Made by a program: the position numbers and the translations under genes | Shown here: in pieces, positions 40,712 to 50,600 of the stretch | Layout of the letters: the number at the start of each line of letters is the position of its first letter | Numbering within the stretch: position 1 is the first letter of the stretch | Assembly: GCF_008327685.1 (NCBI RefSeq) | Contig: NZ_BDDE01000018.1 | Span: 186,001-250,000, forward strand | DNA from: Actinomadura sp. K4S16 | Lineage (GTDB): Bacteria; Actinomycetota; Actinomycetes; Streptosporangiales; Streptosporangiaceae | Direction of reading: 5' to 3' | DNA length: 64,000 nt | The notes under the pieces: model-generated | Seen by the model: the letters and a program-made list of their open reading frames with translations, nothing else | What the model was told of the DNA's origin: nothing | Database searches by the model: none

Positions 40712-41671
40712 ATGCTCCGGCTCTGGCTCGACTATGAGGACCTCACCCGGATTCGCATCACCCCCGGCCTCTCGCCGATCGCCCAGACCGTTCTCGGGGC
40801 CCAGGCCCTGCGCGCCGTCGGGCCGGAGCCGATTCCCGGCGGCTGGCGGTCGCGGACGCGCGCCGGGCTCACCGGCCCGTCCCGCCTGCTGCTCGACCTG
40901 GTGCCGCCCGGACGCTGGTTCCCCGACTTCCTGACGCCGTACACGGTGGTGCCGGGGTTCGAATCGGAGCTGGATGCCGTCGCCTCGACGCCCGTCCGGC
41001 GGATCCGCGACGAGCTGGAGCGCTCGCACGGCCCGCGGCCGCCGGCCTCGTGGCTGCCCCGCCTCGCCGGCGGGGACGGAGAGACCATGCGGGCGCTGGT
41101 CCGCGGGCTCCGCGACTTCCACAGCGCCGCGCTGGCCGACTCGTGGTCCGACCTCAGCGACCACCTGTGCGCCGAGGCGTCCCGGCACGCCCGGACGATG
41201 GCCCGCGACGGGATCGGCGGCCTGCTCGGGAGCCTGCATCCCGCCATCCGCTGGACGGCCCCGGTGCTTGAGGTCGAGACGTTGCGCGACGGGGACGTCC
41301 GCCTCGGCGGGCGCGGGCTCCTGCTCATCCCCTCGGTGTTCGTGACCGGGCCGCGCGTCATGGTCGCCGGCGCCGGCCCCGCGACCGTGGTGGTCCCCTC
41401 GTCCCGGCCGCTCACCGGAACGGGCGACACCCTGCCGCAGGTGTTCGGGCGGACCAGGGCCGCCGTGATCCGGCTGGTGGGCGCGGACGGGGAGCTCACG
41501 ACCGGGACGCTGGCGGCCCGGCTTGGGGTCAGCGCGGCGTCCGCCTCCCAGCACGCCACCGCCCTGCGCGGCGCCGGGCTCCTCACCAGCGAGCGCCGGG
41601 GCAAGACGGTGCACCACGCGCTGACGCCGCTCGGGGAGCGGTTCCTGCGCGGCGGAGGCCCGCCGGAGTGA
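40712..41671 (+). CDS. Winged-helix transcriptional regulator (ArsR-like helix-turn-helix, DUF5937 N-terminus)
   Basis: 319 residues. The N-terminal 225 residues form the DUF5937-type region (RIRITPGLSPIAQTVLGAQA, DFLTPYTVVPGFESELDAVA); the C-terminus is an ArsR-like winged helix (TTGTLAARLGVSAASASQHA, LLTSERRGKTVHHALT). Divergent from the secreted hydrolase, so that gene is a likely target. Confidence 0.87.
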   Translation: MLRLWLDYEDLTRIRITPGLSPIAQTVLGAQALRAVGPEPIPGGWRSRTRAGLTGPSRLLLDLVPPGRWFPDFLTPYTVVPGFESELDAVASTPVRRIRDELERSHGPRPPASWLPRLAGGDGETMRALVRGLRDFHSAALADSWSDLSDHLCAEASRHARTMARDGIGGLLGSLHPAIRWTAPVLEVETLRDGDVRLGGRGLLLIPSVFVTGPRVMVAGAGPATVVVPSSRPLTGTGDTLPQVFGRTRAAVIRLVGADGELTTGTLAARLGVSAASASQHATALRGAGLLTSERRGKTVHHALTPLGERFLRGGGPPE

Positions 41672-41672
41672 G

Positions 41673-41706
41673 AGGACCCCGCTCCCGGGTACGGGAGCGG
41701 GGTCCT
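41673..41706. terminator. Bidirectional terminator between convergent genes
   Basis: 15-bp perfect stem AGGACCCCGCTCCCG with loop GGTA, between the stops at 41671 and 41724. Confidence 0.9.
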
Positions 41707-41723
41707 GCCAGTGGCGTCTCCGC

Positions 41724-42800
41724 TCAGTGGTGGTGCCTGCAGAGGTGGCGCGGGTCCGAGGTCCGGCACTTGTTGTCGCGGAAGCGGTTGGTCCTGCTGC
41801 CGCTCCTGTCGACCAGGTCGAACGGAGCGTTCCGCAGGGCGACGTTGTCCTCGATCAGGTTGTACCGGGCAGGGCGGGCGTGGCCGTTCCTCTGGGGCTC
41901 GCCCGGAAGGAGGACGATCCCGCCGGACGAGGGCAGCGCCCCGCGGTTGAACTTCACGACGTTCTTCGCGATCGTGTTGTGCTCGCCGCCGATGAGCAGG
42001 ATGCCCGTGCCGCCGAGCGCGGGGACCTCCTCGTGCGCTTCGCAGGTCCGGTTGTTCTTGACGACCTTGTTCTTCCAGACCGCGTTGTGGCCCTGGCCGC
42101 CCACCTGGCCGTCGTCCACCAGGGCGATGCCGACGCAGTTGCCGGCGACCTCGTTGTCGCGGACCACGACGTGGTGGGCGTGACGGACGAGGACGCCGAG
42201 GGTGTTGCCGAGGCTGTGGTTGCCGGCGACGACGGTCCCGCGCGCGTCGGGGGTGTCGCCGACGTACAGGCCGGCGTCCTCGCGGTTGTCGATGGTCCAG
42301 TTCCAGAGGAACCGGCCGCGCGTGGAGCGGAACTCGGTGATGCCGTACTCACCGTTGTTCTTGGCCAGGACGGCCAGGACGCTGAGGCGGTCGGTGTGCA
42401 TGCCGTAGACGCCGGTGTTCTTGAAACCCCACACGGTCAGGTTCCGGATCGTCACGCCGTGGACCTTGTGCCGCGGCGTGCCGACCACGCAGATCCCCAT
42501 GCCGGGCGCCTTGGCCTTCGCGCAGTGGTCGTGGCGGCCCGGGCGCAGGATGGTCCGGTTCCCCTCGCCGCGGATGGTGAGGCGCTTGCGGACGAGGACG
42601 CCGCCCTTGTAGCGGCCCGCCTTGAGCAGGATGGTGTCGCCGGGCCGGGCGCGGTCGACCGCCCGCTGGATCGAATGGCCGGGCTTCACCACGTGGACGC
42701 GGTGCCTGCCGCCGTCGGCCGCCTGGCTCGCCGGCGCCATGGAGGCGAACCCCGTCACTGCGACGGCCGTGCCCACTGAGGCCGCGAATACTCGCTTCAT
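41724..42800 (-). CDS. Secreted right-handed parallel beta-helix protein
   Basis: 358 residues. Signal peptide MKRVFAASVGTAVAVTGFAS with cleavage near SQA-ADG. VVKPGHSIQRAVDRARPGDT opens a pectate-lyase-like beta helix with repeated short N- and G-containing coils (NLTVWGFKNTGVYG, NEVAGNCVGIALVD, GGTGILLIGGEHNTI). Six or more turns are evident. No catalytic residues can be assigned; it may bind or cleave polysaccharide. Confidence 0.88.
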   Translation of the reverse strand: MKRVFAASVGTAVAVTGFASMAPASQAADGGRHRVHVVKPGHSIQRAVDRARPGDTILLKAGRYKGGVLVRKRLTIRGEGNRTILRPGRHDHCAKAKAPGMGICVVGTPRHKVHGVTIRNLTVWGFKNTGVYGMHTDRLSVLAVLAKNNGEYGITEFRSTRGRFLWNWTIDNREDAGLYVGDTPDARGTVVAGNHSLGNTLGVLVRHAHHVVVRDNEVAGNCVGIALVDDGQVGGQGHNAVWKNKVVKNNRTCEAHEEVPALGGTGILLIGGEHNTIAKNVVKFNRGALPSSGGIVLLPGEPQRNGHARPARYNLIEDNVALRNAPFDLVDRSGSRTNRFRDNKCRTSDPRHLCRHHH

Positions 42801-43178
42801 TCTCTTCCCCCGTTCTACGGCTCCTTGATCGGGACCTTTGCTACGGATCCTCGCTCATCATGAACCGAACTGATCATGCGGCCGGTGTGGAGGAGTTAAA
42901 GAAACATGCGAGGGTTCAGCCTGGGCGGGAGATAAGGTTTAGTAAATGGCGGAAAATTGCCTTATTGTCTCGTATCGGATGCTTGAGGGCGCTTCGGTGG
43001 GGTGTGCGAGGCGTTCTCGGACGCCCGGGCCGGCGTGCGGGCACGGCGTGTGAGGAACGTCTCAGCAGGTCGCGTTGCGTGTTACATGCCGTTCACAAAA
43101 GGGCAACAGGTGCGAAATGCCCAGTTGGCACGTTCTGTGAGGCCGAACCCGCAAGGCCCGGCAGCGACGAAGGGACCG
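42801..43178 (+). other. glnII leader region
   Basis: About 380 bp, less GC-rich at 42880-42990. Contains the candidate GlnR box described separately and a GAAGGGA ribosome site before ATG 43179. Confidence 0.5.
43081..43118 (+). promoter_or_regulatory. Candidate GlnR binding box
   Basis: Four 5-bp blocks, GTTAC, TTCAC, GCAAC and GAAAT, separated by exactly six bases each, matching the known actinobacterial GlnR layout of GTnAC-n6-GAAAC twice, with deviations in blocks 2 to 4. It lies 60 bp upstream of a glutamine synthetase gene, the classical GlnR target. Confidence 0.55.
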
Positions 43179-44195
43179 ATGTTGAGCTACAAGGCCGAGT
43201 ACATCTGGATCGACGGCACCGAGCCGACCGCCCGGCTGCGGTCGAAGACGAGGATCCTCGCCGACGGGGCCGACCTGCCGGACTGGGGGTTCGACGGGTC
43301 CAGCACGAACCAGGCGCCCGGCGACCACTCGGACTGCGTGCTGAAGCCGGTCTTCTCCTGCCCCGACCCGATCAGGGGCGGGGACAACAAGCTGGTGCTG
43401 TGCGAGGTCTACCTCGTCGACGGCACGCCCCACGAGACCAACACCCGGGCCAAGCTGCGGCCCGTGGCCGAGCAGTACGCGGCCCAGGACTCCTGGTACG
43501 GCATCGAGCAGGAGTACACCTTCTACAAGGACGGCCGCCCGCTCGGCTTCCCGGAGCGCGGCTACCCGGCCCCGCAGGGCTTCTACTACTGCGGCGTGGG
43601 CGCGGACGAGGTGTTCGGCCGCGACATCGTCGAGGAGCACCTGGACGCCTGCCTGGCCGCGGGCCTGAAGATCTCCGGCATCAACGCCGAGGTCATGCCC
43701 GGCCAGTGGGAGTTCCAGATCGGCCCGGCGGGCACGCTCGAGGTCGGCGACCACCTGTGGGTCGCCCGGTGGCTGCTCTACCGCATCGCCGAGAACCACG
43801 ACGTGTCCGCGACGCTCGACCCGAAGCCGGTCGAGGGCGACTGGAACGGCGCCGGCGCGCACACCAACTTCTCCACCAAGGCCATGCGCGAGGGCTACGA
43901 CGCGATCATCGCGGCGTGCGAGGCGCTCGCCGAGAAGGCGCAGGAGCACGTCGCCGGGTACGGCGCCGACATCGAGCGGCGGCTGACCGGCATGCACGAG
44001 ACGGCCCCGTGGAGCGAGTTCAGCTACGGCGTGTCGAACCGCGGCGCCTCGGTGCGCATCCCGTGGCAGGTCGAGGTGGAGAAGAAGGGCTACATCGAGG
44101 ACCGCCGTCCGAACGCCAACGTCGACCCGTACGTGGTGGCCCGCCTGATCACGGGCACCTGCTGCGCGGCGCTGGAGAAGGCCGGCCTGGTCTGA
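43179..44195 (+). CDS. glnII: Glutamine synthetase, type II (GSII)
   Basis: 338 residues, the short GSII length, versus ~470 for GSI. Motifs are DWGFDGSSTNQAPGDHSDC, WYGIEQEYTFY (metal ligands), NAEVMPGQWEFQIGP, NGAGAHTNFSTKAMREG and EFSYGVSNRGASVRIPW. It makes glutamine from glutamate, ammonia and ATP. GSII lacks adenylylation control, so transcription (see GlnR box) probably dominates. An in-frame upstream extension is not conserved in character; ATG 43179 begins the standard MLSYKAEYIWIDG. Confidence 0.96.
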   Translation: MLSYKAEYIWIDGTEPTARLRSKTRILADGADLPDWGFDGSSTNQAPGDHSDCVLKPVFSCPDPIRGGDNKLVLCEVYLVDGTPHETNTRAKLRPVAEQYAAQDSWYGIEQEYTFYKDGRPLGFPERGYPAPQGFYYCGVGADEVFGRDIVEEHLDACLAAGLKISGINAEVMPGQWEFQIGPAGTLEVGDHLWVARWLLYRIAENHDVSATLDPKPVEGDWNGAGAHTNFSTKAMREGYDAIIAACEALAEKAQEHVAGYGADIERRLTGMHETAPWSEFSYGVSNRGASVRIPWQVEVEKKGYIEDRRPNANVDPYVVARLITGTCCAALEKAGLV

Positions 44196-44252
44196 CGGGC
44201 CCGCGGGTTCGGCCTGCCGGAACGGACTGAACGGGCCTGGTCCGAGCGGCTT

Positions 44253-44283
44253 CGGAGCCCCGGACGCGCTCCCCGGGGCTCCG
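44253..44283. terminator. Terminator after glnII
   Basis: 11-bp perfect stem CGGAGCCCCGG with loop, 57 bp after the stop. Confidence 0.75.
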
Positions 44284-44397
44284 CCGTGTTCTGCCATACG
44301 GGGGAACGCGGCCAAACATCTGCAAAATGGTGACGTTGCGCGAATTCCTCCCTAGGGCCCCGGGTAGCACTCCTACGTTCGCACCGGGGGAGGCACC

Positions 44398-45033
44398 ATG
44401 CCCGACTCATCCTTCGGGCGGGACTCCGGTGGCCTGCCGGGCAGGCACGCCGGCCGCCCAGCGCCGCGGCCGTGGGAACGCTCGTTCCGCTGCCCCTCCG
44501 CGGCGCGGCGGCGCCCGATGGAAGCGCCGCCCAAACGGTACGAGGACTTCATCGCGCTCCACGAGGAGGTCTCCAGGGAAGGGGCCGGACCGCCGCTGCG
44601 CCCGCTGTGGTGGACGGGGATCTCCGCCGCGCTGGTCGGCGGGGGCCTCTCGTTCGCCGTGGTGATCGGGCTGCGGTCGGCGTTCGGCGTCGAGGTGCCG
44701 GTGTTCGCGGGCGGCCACACCGCCGCCGCGCCCGCCGCGACCAGCTACGCGCTGTGCGCCTCGGCGGCGACCATCCAGGCCACCGCGCTGATGCACCTGC
44801 TGCTGTCGTCGGCGGCGCGCCCGGTCCGGGCGTTCGCCTGGATCGGCGGGATCGCGGTGGCGCTGCTGACGATCCTGCCGCTGACGCTGCACGGCAGGCT
44901 CGACGCGGCGCTCGCGACGTCCGGGATCAACCTGGCCGGCGGGTCGGCCGTGGTGGCGCTGCTGTGCGCCGTGGTCGCGGCATCCACCCGGCAGTTTCCG
45001 TGGGACGGCCCGTTCAGACGCGCCCGACCATGA
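44398..45033 (+). CDS. Four-helix membrane protein (DUF6069-like)
   Basis: Up to 211 residues from ATG 44398 (GGGGGAGG precedes it); ATG 44518 would remove a 40-residue basic leader. Four hydrophobic segments: WWTGISAALVGGGLSFAVVI, AAATSYALCASAATIQATAL region, AFAWIGGIAVALLTILPLTL, and SAVVALLCAVVAAS. Size and layout fit the actinobacterial DUF6069 family; function unknown. Confidence 0.7.
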   Translation: MPDSSFGRDSGGLPGRHAGRPAPRPWERSFRCPSAARRRPMEAPPKRYEDFIALHEEVSREGAGPPLRPLWWTGISAALVGGGLSFAVVIGLRSAFGVEVPVFAGGHTAAAPAATSYALCASAATIQATALMHLLLSSAARPVRAFAWIGGIAVALLTILPLTLHGRLDAALATSGINLAGGSAVVALLCAVVAASTRQFPWDGPFRRARP

Positions 45034-45149
45034 TCGTCAGCGGGTCGGGGGCCGCCGAGGAGACGACCCGGACGTGCCGGAGCCGCCGCCGCACCTGCAC
45101 GTCCACCGGCTCGTCCGGGGCCGTCAGCCGAAGCTCGCGCGGGAGGACC

Positions 45150-45593
45150 TCAGGGCACGACGGTCACCGGCCACCGCCCCGCCTTGACCAGCCGGACGGC
45201 GACGGACCCGATCAGCCGGTGCCCGGCCTGCGCCGACGCGCCGACGATCACGGCGTCCGCGCGGGACTCGTCGGCGACGCGGGCGAGCACGGTGTAGGGG
45301 TCGCCCATCTCGGTGACGAAGTCGTAGCGGACCTCCCCGCGTCCCGCGGCGGCCTCCAGCTCCCGCTGGATCTGCGCGGAGATCTCGTCGGCGGTCTCGC
45401 GCAGCGCGGCGGCCCCGCCCGGGGTGAGGCTGCCCATCGAGGCGACGTGCGCGACGTGCACGACGACGAGCCGGGCGCCGCCGCGGCGCGCGAGCCCCCA
45501 CGCGTACGCCCCGGCGCGCAGCGACGTCTCGGAGCCGTCCACCCCCGCCACGATCACTTTCGGCCCGTCGACGCCGTACTCGAACGCCTTCAT
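45150..45593 (-). CDS. Universal stress protein (UspA family)
   Basis: 147 residues: VIVAGVDGSETSLRAGAYAW at the N-terminus and DAVIVGASAQAGHRLIGSVA, VRLVKAGRWPVTVVP at the C-terminus. A single Usp domain with a nucleotide-binding GxxG-x9-G-type loop. It is transcribed with and just after the RelA/SpoT homologue (32 bp gap), linking both to stress response. Confidence 0.92.
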   Translation of the reverse strand: MKAFEYGVDGPKVIVAGVDGSETSLRAGAYAWGLARRGGARLVVVHVAHVASMGSLTPGGAAALRETADEISAQIQRELEAAAGRGEVRYDFVTEMGDPYTVLARVADESRADAVIVGASAQAGHRLIGSVAVRLVKAGRWPVTVVP

Positions 45594-45625
45594 GTGATCA
45601 CCACGGCACCAGCGTAATCGGGGGT

Positions 45626-47374
45626 TCAGGGGCGGACGAAGCGGGCCAACAGGTCGTCGAGGCCGAGGGCGCCGGTGCCGAGCGCCGCGTACATCGCGTC
45701 GGCGTCGGAGTAGCCGAGGTCGCGGGCGACGGCGAGGGAGTCTCCGCGCGCCTCGGCGGCGAGCAGGTCGACGTCGCGTCCCGCCAGCGCCCGGACGAGG
45801 CGGCGCCGTCCGGCCTCGGCCTCCTGCTCGGCGCGGCGCAGGGCGAGGCGCCGCTGGATGTGGAGGCGCGCGGGCACCGAGACGGCGAAGCCGAGCCAGT
45901 CCTCGGAGGGGGCGCCCGCCGGGTCGGTGAGGATCTGCACGACGTTGCCGCTGCGGATCTGCACCGACATGGGCGCAAGCCGGCCGTTGACCAGGGCGCC
46001 GATGCAGCGGTCGCCGGTGCCGGGGCCGAGCGCGTAGGCGAAGTCGAGCGCGGTGGCGCCCGCGGGGAGCGGGACGATGTCGCCCCGGGTGGTGAACGCG
46101 GCGACATGGCCGGCGGCGAGGTCGGCGCGCAGCCGGTCCAGGAACTCCGCGGACGGCGCGCCCGACTGCCAGGCCAGCAGCCGGCTCAGCCACACCAGGT
46201 CGCGGCGCTCGGCGACGGTGGGGCCCGTGTCGCCGCCCGCGTCCCTGATGTGCGCGACGATGCCGTACTCGGCGACCGGGTGCATCGCCTCGGTGCGGAT
46301 GATCACTTCGAACGGGTCGCCGTCCGGGCTGATCACCCGGGTGTGCAGCGAGCGGTAGAGGTTGTCCTTCGGCGTCGCGATGAAGTCGCGGACCTGCCCG
46401 GCCACCGGATGCAGCGCGGCGTGGACGGCGCCGAGCGCGATGTAGCAGTCGGCAGTGGAGCCGTCCACCAGCAGCAGGAGCCGCGCCGCCTCGCACGGCC
46501 GCAGCCCGGCCAGGCCGCCGCCGAACGCCTGGTGCACCGCGTACAGGTGGGACGGCCTGACCCCCACCCGCGCCTTGACGCCGTGCTCGGCGAGCGAGGG
46601 GCGCAGCAGCGCCGTCGCGGGTCCGAACGTCGGGCCCGCCCGGCTCAGCGCCGCCCGGACGGCGAGCCGCGTCGCCTCGTGCTCCTCCGGATGCCGGGCG
46701 GCGAAGGCGAGGTCGTCCATCTCCCGCTTGAGCACGTGGATGCCGAGCCGGTCCGCGAACGGGACCAGCAGCTCGTGGGACGCCTGGGCGTAGCGGGCGC
46801 GCTTGTGCTCGGGCTGGTGGCGCAGCGTCCGCAGGTTGTGCAGCCGGTCGGCCAGCTTGATCACCAGGACCCGCAGGTCGGCCGCCGCGGCCAGCACGAT
46901 CTTGCGGAACGTCTCGGCCTCGGCGCGGTCGCCCCAGCGGCTGCCGTCCAGCTTGGTGACCCCGTCCACCAGCACCGCGATCTCGTCGCCGAAGTCGGCG
47001 CGGAGCTCCCCGAGCGTGTACGGGGTGTCCTCGACGGTGTCGTGCAGGAGCGCGGCGACCAGGGTCGTGGTGTCCAGGCCCATGCCGGCGAGGATCAGCG
47101 CGACGGCCAGCGGATGGGTGATGTACGGGGCGCCGGACTTGCGGAGCTGGCCGCGGTGCATGCGCTCGGCCACCGCGTAGCCGCGCAGCAGCTCGGCCTC
47201 GGCGGACCGCGCGGGCAGGCCGCCCGGTCGGCCGGGCCCGGCCCTGTGGGCGGTGCGGTGGGCGGCGAGCAGGGGCGCGAGGGCGGCCCGCACGGGGTCC
47301 GGGCCGCCGCCCGCCGCCGCTCGTCGCCGCGCCGGGAGGCGGAACCGTCCCGTCGCCGGATTCAGCGTCGCCAT
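45626..47374 (-). CDS. RelA/SpoT homologue: HD hydrolase, degenerate synthetase, TGS
   Basis: 582 residues, shorter than the ~720-800 of full Rel because the C-terminal ACT/RIS parts are absent. The HD (p)ppGpp hydrolase is intact: YITHPLAVALILAG, His111-Asp112 in ALLHDTVEDT, and KLADRLHNLRTL. The synthetase domain keeps DCYIALGAVH, FIATPKDNLYRSLHT and FEVIIRT, but the ATP-site motif usually R-x-K-H reads RPSH (Lys to Ser275), the conserved Asp block before the RLLLLVD strand is lost, and the QIRT motif is IIRT. A TGS domain (FTTRGDIVPLPAGATALDFA) follows. Probably a hydrolase-only alarmone regulator. Divergent from the lipid synthase operon. Confidence 0.88.
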   Translation of the reverse strand: MATLNPATGRFRLPARRRAAAGGGPDPVRAALAPLLAAHRTAHRAGPGRPGGLPARSAEAELLRGYAVAERMHRGQLRKSGAPYITHPLAVALILAGMGLDTTTLVAALLHDTVEDTPYTLGELRADFGDEIAVLVDGVTKLDGSRWGDRAEAETFRKIVLAAAADLRVLVIKLADRLHNLRTLRHQPEHKRARYAQASHELLVPFADRLGIHVLKREMDDLAFAARHPEEHEATRLAVRAALSRAGPTFGPATALLRPSLAEHGVKARVGVRPSHLYAVHQAFGGGLAGLRPCEAARLLLLVDGSTADCYIALGAVHAALHPVAGQVRDFIATPKDNLYRSLHTRVISPDGDPFEVIIRTEAMHPVAEYGIVAHIRDAGGDTGPTVAERRDLVWLSRLLAWQSGAPSAEFLDRLRADLAAGHVAAFTTRGDIVPLPAGATALDFAYALGPGTGDRCIGALVNGRLAPMSVQIRSGNVVQILTDPAGAPSEDWLGFAVSVPARLHIQRRLALRRAEQEAEAGRRRLVRALAGRDVDLLAAEARGDSLAVARDLGYSDADAMYAALGTGALGLDDLLARFVRP

Positions 47375-47647
47375 CGCGCCCCCGCCTGGCCCGTCCGCGG
47401 CACACCGCCACGGACTGTGATCGCCATTATGCGGTATGTGGCGGCGCGGGGGCGAGACCCGCGCAGGGCCATCTCCGGCCCATGCCGTGTCAAGGGACGT
47501 TCCAATCTCCTTTGCCGCGCCGCCATACGACCGTTCCCGGGTGTGTCGCCTCCGTGATCGGCGGGTCGCCGACCGTAGTGTTGCGGACCGTTGTTGCGAG
47601 CCGCGCCGGTCACGCGCCGGGCCGCGCGGGACGTCGGGGGGCAGTGC
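47375..47647. promoter_or_regulatory. Divergent promoter region of the RelA/SpoT homologue and the lipid synthase operon
   Basis: 273 bp between two divergent genes. No specific elements were recognised; a G-run near 47635 probably serves as the synthase ribosome site. Confidence 0.4.
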
Positions 47648-50600
47648 ATGACGGACAGGGCCGGGCACGACGGGGGCCGGGGCGAGCGGCCCCGGCCCGA
47701 GATCATCGGGGTCGCCCCGTCCGGTCGGCCCGCGGCCCGGCTCGCCGTCGCCGTCTGCCGGGCCGGCGGCACGGGGGTGCTCGACCTCGGCGCCGACCGG
47801 GCGTCCGCGCTCGCCGCCCTGGCCGACGTCACCCGCTGGTGGGAGGGCCCGTTCGGCGTCCGCGTGCCCGCCGGGTGCCGGATCCGGCCGGAGGAGATCC
47901 CCGAGGCCGCCGGCACCGTCCTGGTCGACGGGCCCCTGCTGTGGACGGACGGCGCGCCGGACGTCGCCGGGTTCGCCCGCGGGCGCCGCCTCCTGGTCGA
48001 GGTCGTGAGCCCGGACGAGGCCGCCGCCGCGACCGCCGTCGCGCAGGACCTCGCCCACGACGCGGGGCTCGTCGCGCGGGGCCGCGAGGCGGGCGGGCGC
48101 GCCGGCGACCTGACCACGTTCGTCCTGCTGCAGCACCTGCTGGCCGAGCCCGAGGTGCCGGTGTACGCGGCGGGCGGGATCGGGCCGCACTCCGCCGCCG
48201 CGGCGGTCGCCGGGGGCGCGGCCGGGGTCGTCCTGGACGTCCAGCTCGCGCGGGTCCGGGAGGCGGAGCCGTCCACCGCCGCGTCCGCCCCGGTGGCGAT
48301 GGACGGGACCGGGGCCGCGGTCGACGCGCCGCTCGCCGCCGCGCTCGCCGGCCGGTTCAAGACCGCCGGGGGAGTGGTGGGGGCCGTCCGGGAGCAGATC
48401 GACCTGCACCTGCGGGCCGCCGTGCGGGCCGAGCCGCTCGCGCCGCGCGGCGAACCGGTCGTCGCGCAGGGCCCCATGACGCTGGTCACCGACGGCTCCG
48501 CGTTCGCGGGCGCGGTCGCGCAGGACGGCGGCCTGCCGTTCCTCGCGCTCGGCCTGACCGATCCCGGCCGGGTGCGGGCGCTGCTGCGCGAGACCGCGGA
48601 CCGGCTCGGCGAACGGCCCTGGGGCGCCAGCGTGCTCGGGATCGCGCCGCCGGAGCTGCGGGAGGCGCAGCTCGCCGCGATCCGCGAGGCAGCCCCGCCG
48701 TACGCGGTCATCGCGGGCGGCGGCCCGGCGGAGGCCGCGCCGCTGGAGGCCGCCGGGACCAGGACGTACCTGCACGCGCCGTCCCCGGAACTGCTGGACC
48801 GGTTCCTGGCCGAGGGCGCGCGCAGGTTCGTGTTCGAGGGCGGTGAATGCGGGGGCCGCGTCGGGCCGCGCGCGAGCCTCCCGCTCTGGGACGCGCAGGT
48901 CGAGCGGCTGATGGCCTTCGACGGCGACCCGCGCGAGCTCTCGGTGATGTTCGCGGGCGGCGTCCACGACGAGCGGTCCGCCGCCATGGTCGCCGTGCTC
49001 GCCGGGCCGCTTGCCGAGCGCGGCGCCGACGTCCGCGTCCTGATGGGCACCGCGTACCTGTTCACCACCGAGGCGGTCGCGGCCGGCGCGATCCCGCCCG
49101 GCTACCAGGAGGTCGCGCTCGGCTGCGGCGGGACGGCCCTGCTGGAGTCCGCGCCCGGCCACGCGACCCGCTGCGCCCGCACCCCCTACGTCCAGGTGTT
49201 CGAGGAGACCCGCCGCGAGCTGGAGCAGGTCGGCACGCCGCGCGATGAGGTGTGGCGCCGCCTGGAGAAGCTGAACCTCGGCCGCCTGCGCGTCGCGAGC
49301 AGGGGGCTGCGCCGCGACACCCCGGTGGACGCGGACGTCCAGCGCTCCGACGGCCTCTACCCGATGGGGCAGGTCGCCGCGCTGCGGTCGGCCACGACCC
49401 GTATCGCCGTCCTGCACGAGCAGGTCACCTCCGGCGCGACCGCCTTCCTGGCAGCCCGCGCTGCTGAGCTGGGCGTCGCCGGGCCCGCGGCGCCCGCGGG
49501 CGGCGGCAGTCCGGCCGACATCGCGATCATCGGGATGGACTGCGTCCTGCCGGGGGCCTCCGACGCCGCGCGGTACTGGGCGAACATCGTCGGCGGCGTC
49601 GACTCGGTCACTGTCGTCGGCGTCGACTCGGTCACTGTCGTCGGCGTCGACTCGGTCACTGTCGTCGGCGTCGACTCCGTCACTGTCGGCGGCGTCGACT
49701 CGCCGTCCCAAGACAGGACCTCGTCGAAGTGCGGCGGATTCATCCCCGACGTTCCGTTCGACGCGCTCGCCCACGAGATCCCGCCCGGCGCGCTCGGCCG
49801 TGTCGACCCGATCCAGCTCCTGTCTCTGGAGGTCGCGTCCCGCGCGCTGGCGGACGCCGGGTACGCCGACCGCCCGTTCGACCGGTCCCGGACGTCGGTG
49901 GTCTTCGGTGCGGGAGCGGGCGGCGACCTCGGCACCGCCTACGGGATGCGCGCGGCGCTCCCGTCCTACTACGGCGAGGTGCCTCCCGGCCTTGACGAGC
50001 AGCTCCCGCGGCCGACCGCGGACTCCCTCCCCGGCGCCCTCACCAGCATGATCGCCGCGCGGATCGCGAACCGGCTCGACCTCGGCGGCACGACCCACAC
50101 TGTGGACTCAGGCGGCGCCGCGTCGCTGGCCGCGCTCGACGCGGCCTGCAAGGAACTCGCCTCCGGGACGAGCGACATGGTGCTGTGCGGTGGCGCCGAT
50201 CTGCGCGACGGCGTCCACGACTACCTGCTCCGCGCCTCGGAGGGGGCGCTGTCGCCGTCCGGGCGCTGCGCCGCGTTCGACTCGGCGGCCGACGGCGTCG
50301 CGCCCGGTGAGGGCGTCGCGTGCGTGGTCCTCAAGCGCCTCGCGGACGCCGAGCGCGACGGCGACCGGATCTACGCGGTGGTCAAGGCGGTCGCCGGGGC
50401 GAGCGACGGCCGTTCCCCCGACCTCGCCGCGCCCCGGCCCGAGGGGCGGCGCCGCGCCCTGGAACGCGCGTACGAGCGCGCGGGCGTGCCACCCGCCGCC
50501 GTGGGCCTCGTCGAGGCGGACGGCAACGGCACCGAGGTGGGCGACAGGACGGAGCTGGCGGCCCTCGCCTCGGTGTTCCGCGCGGCCGCGCCGGGGAGCG

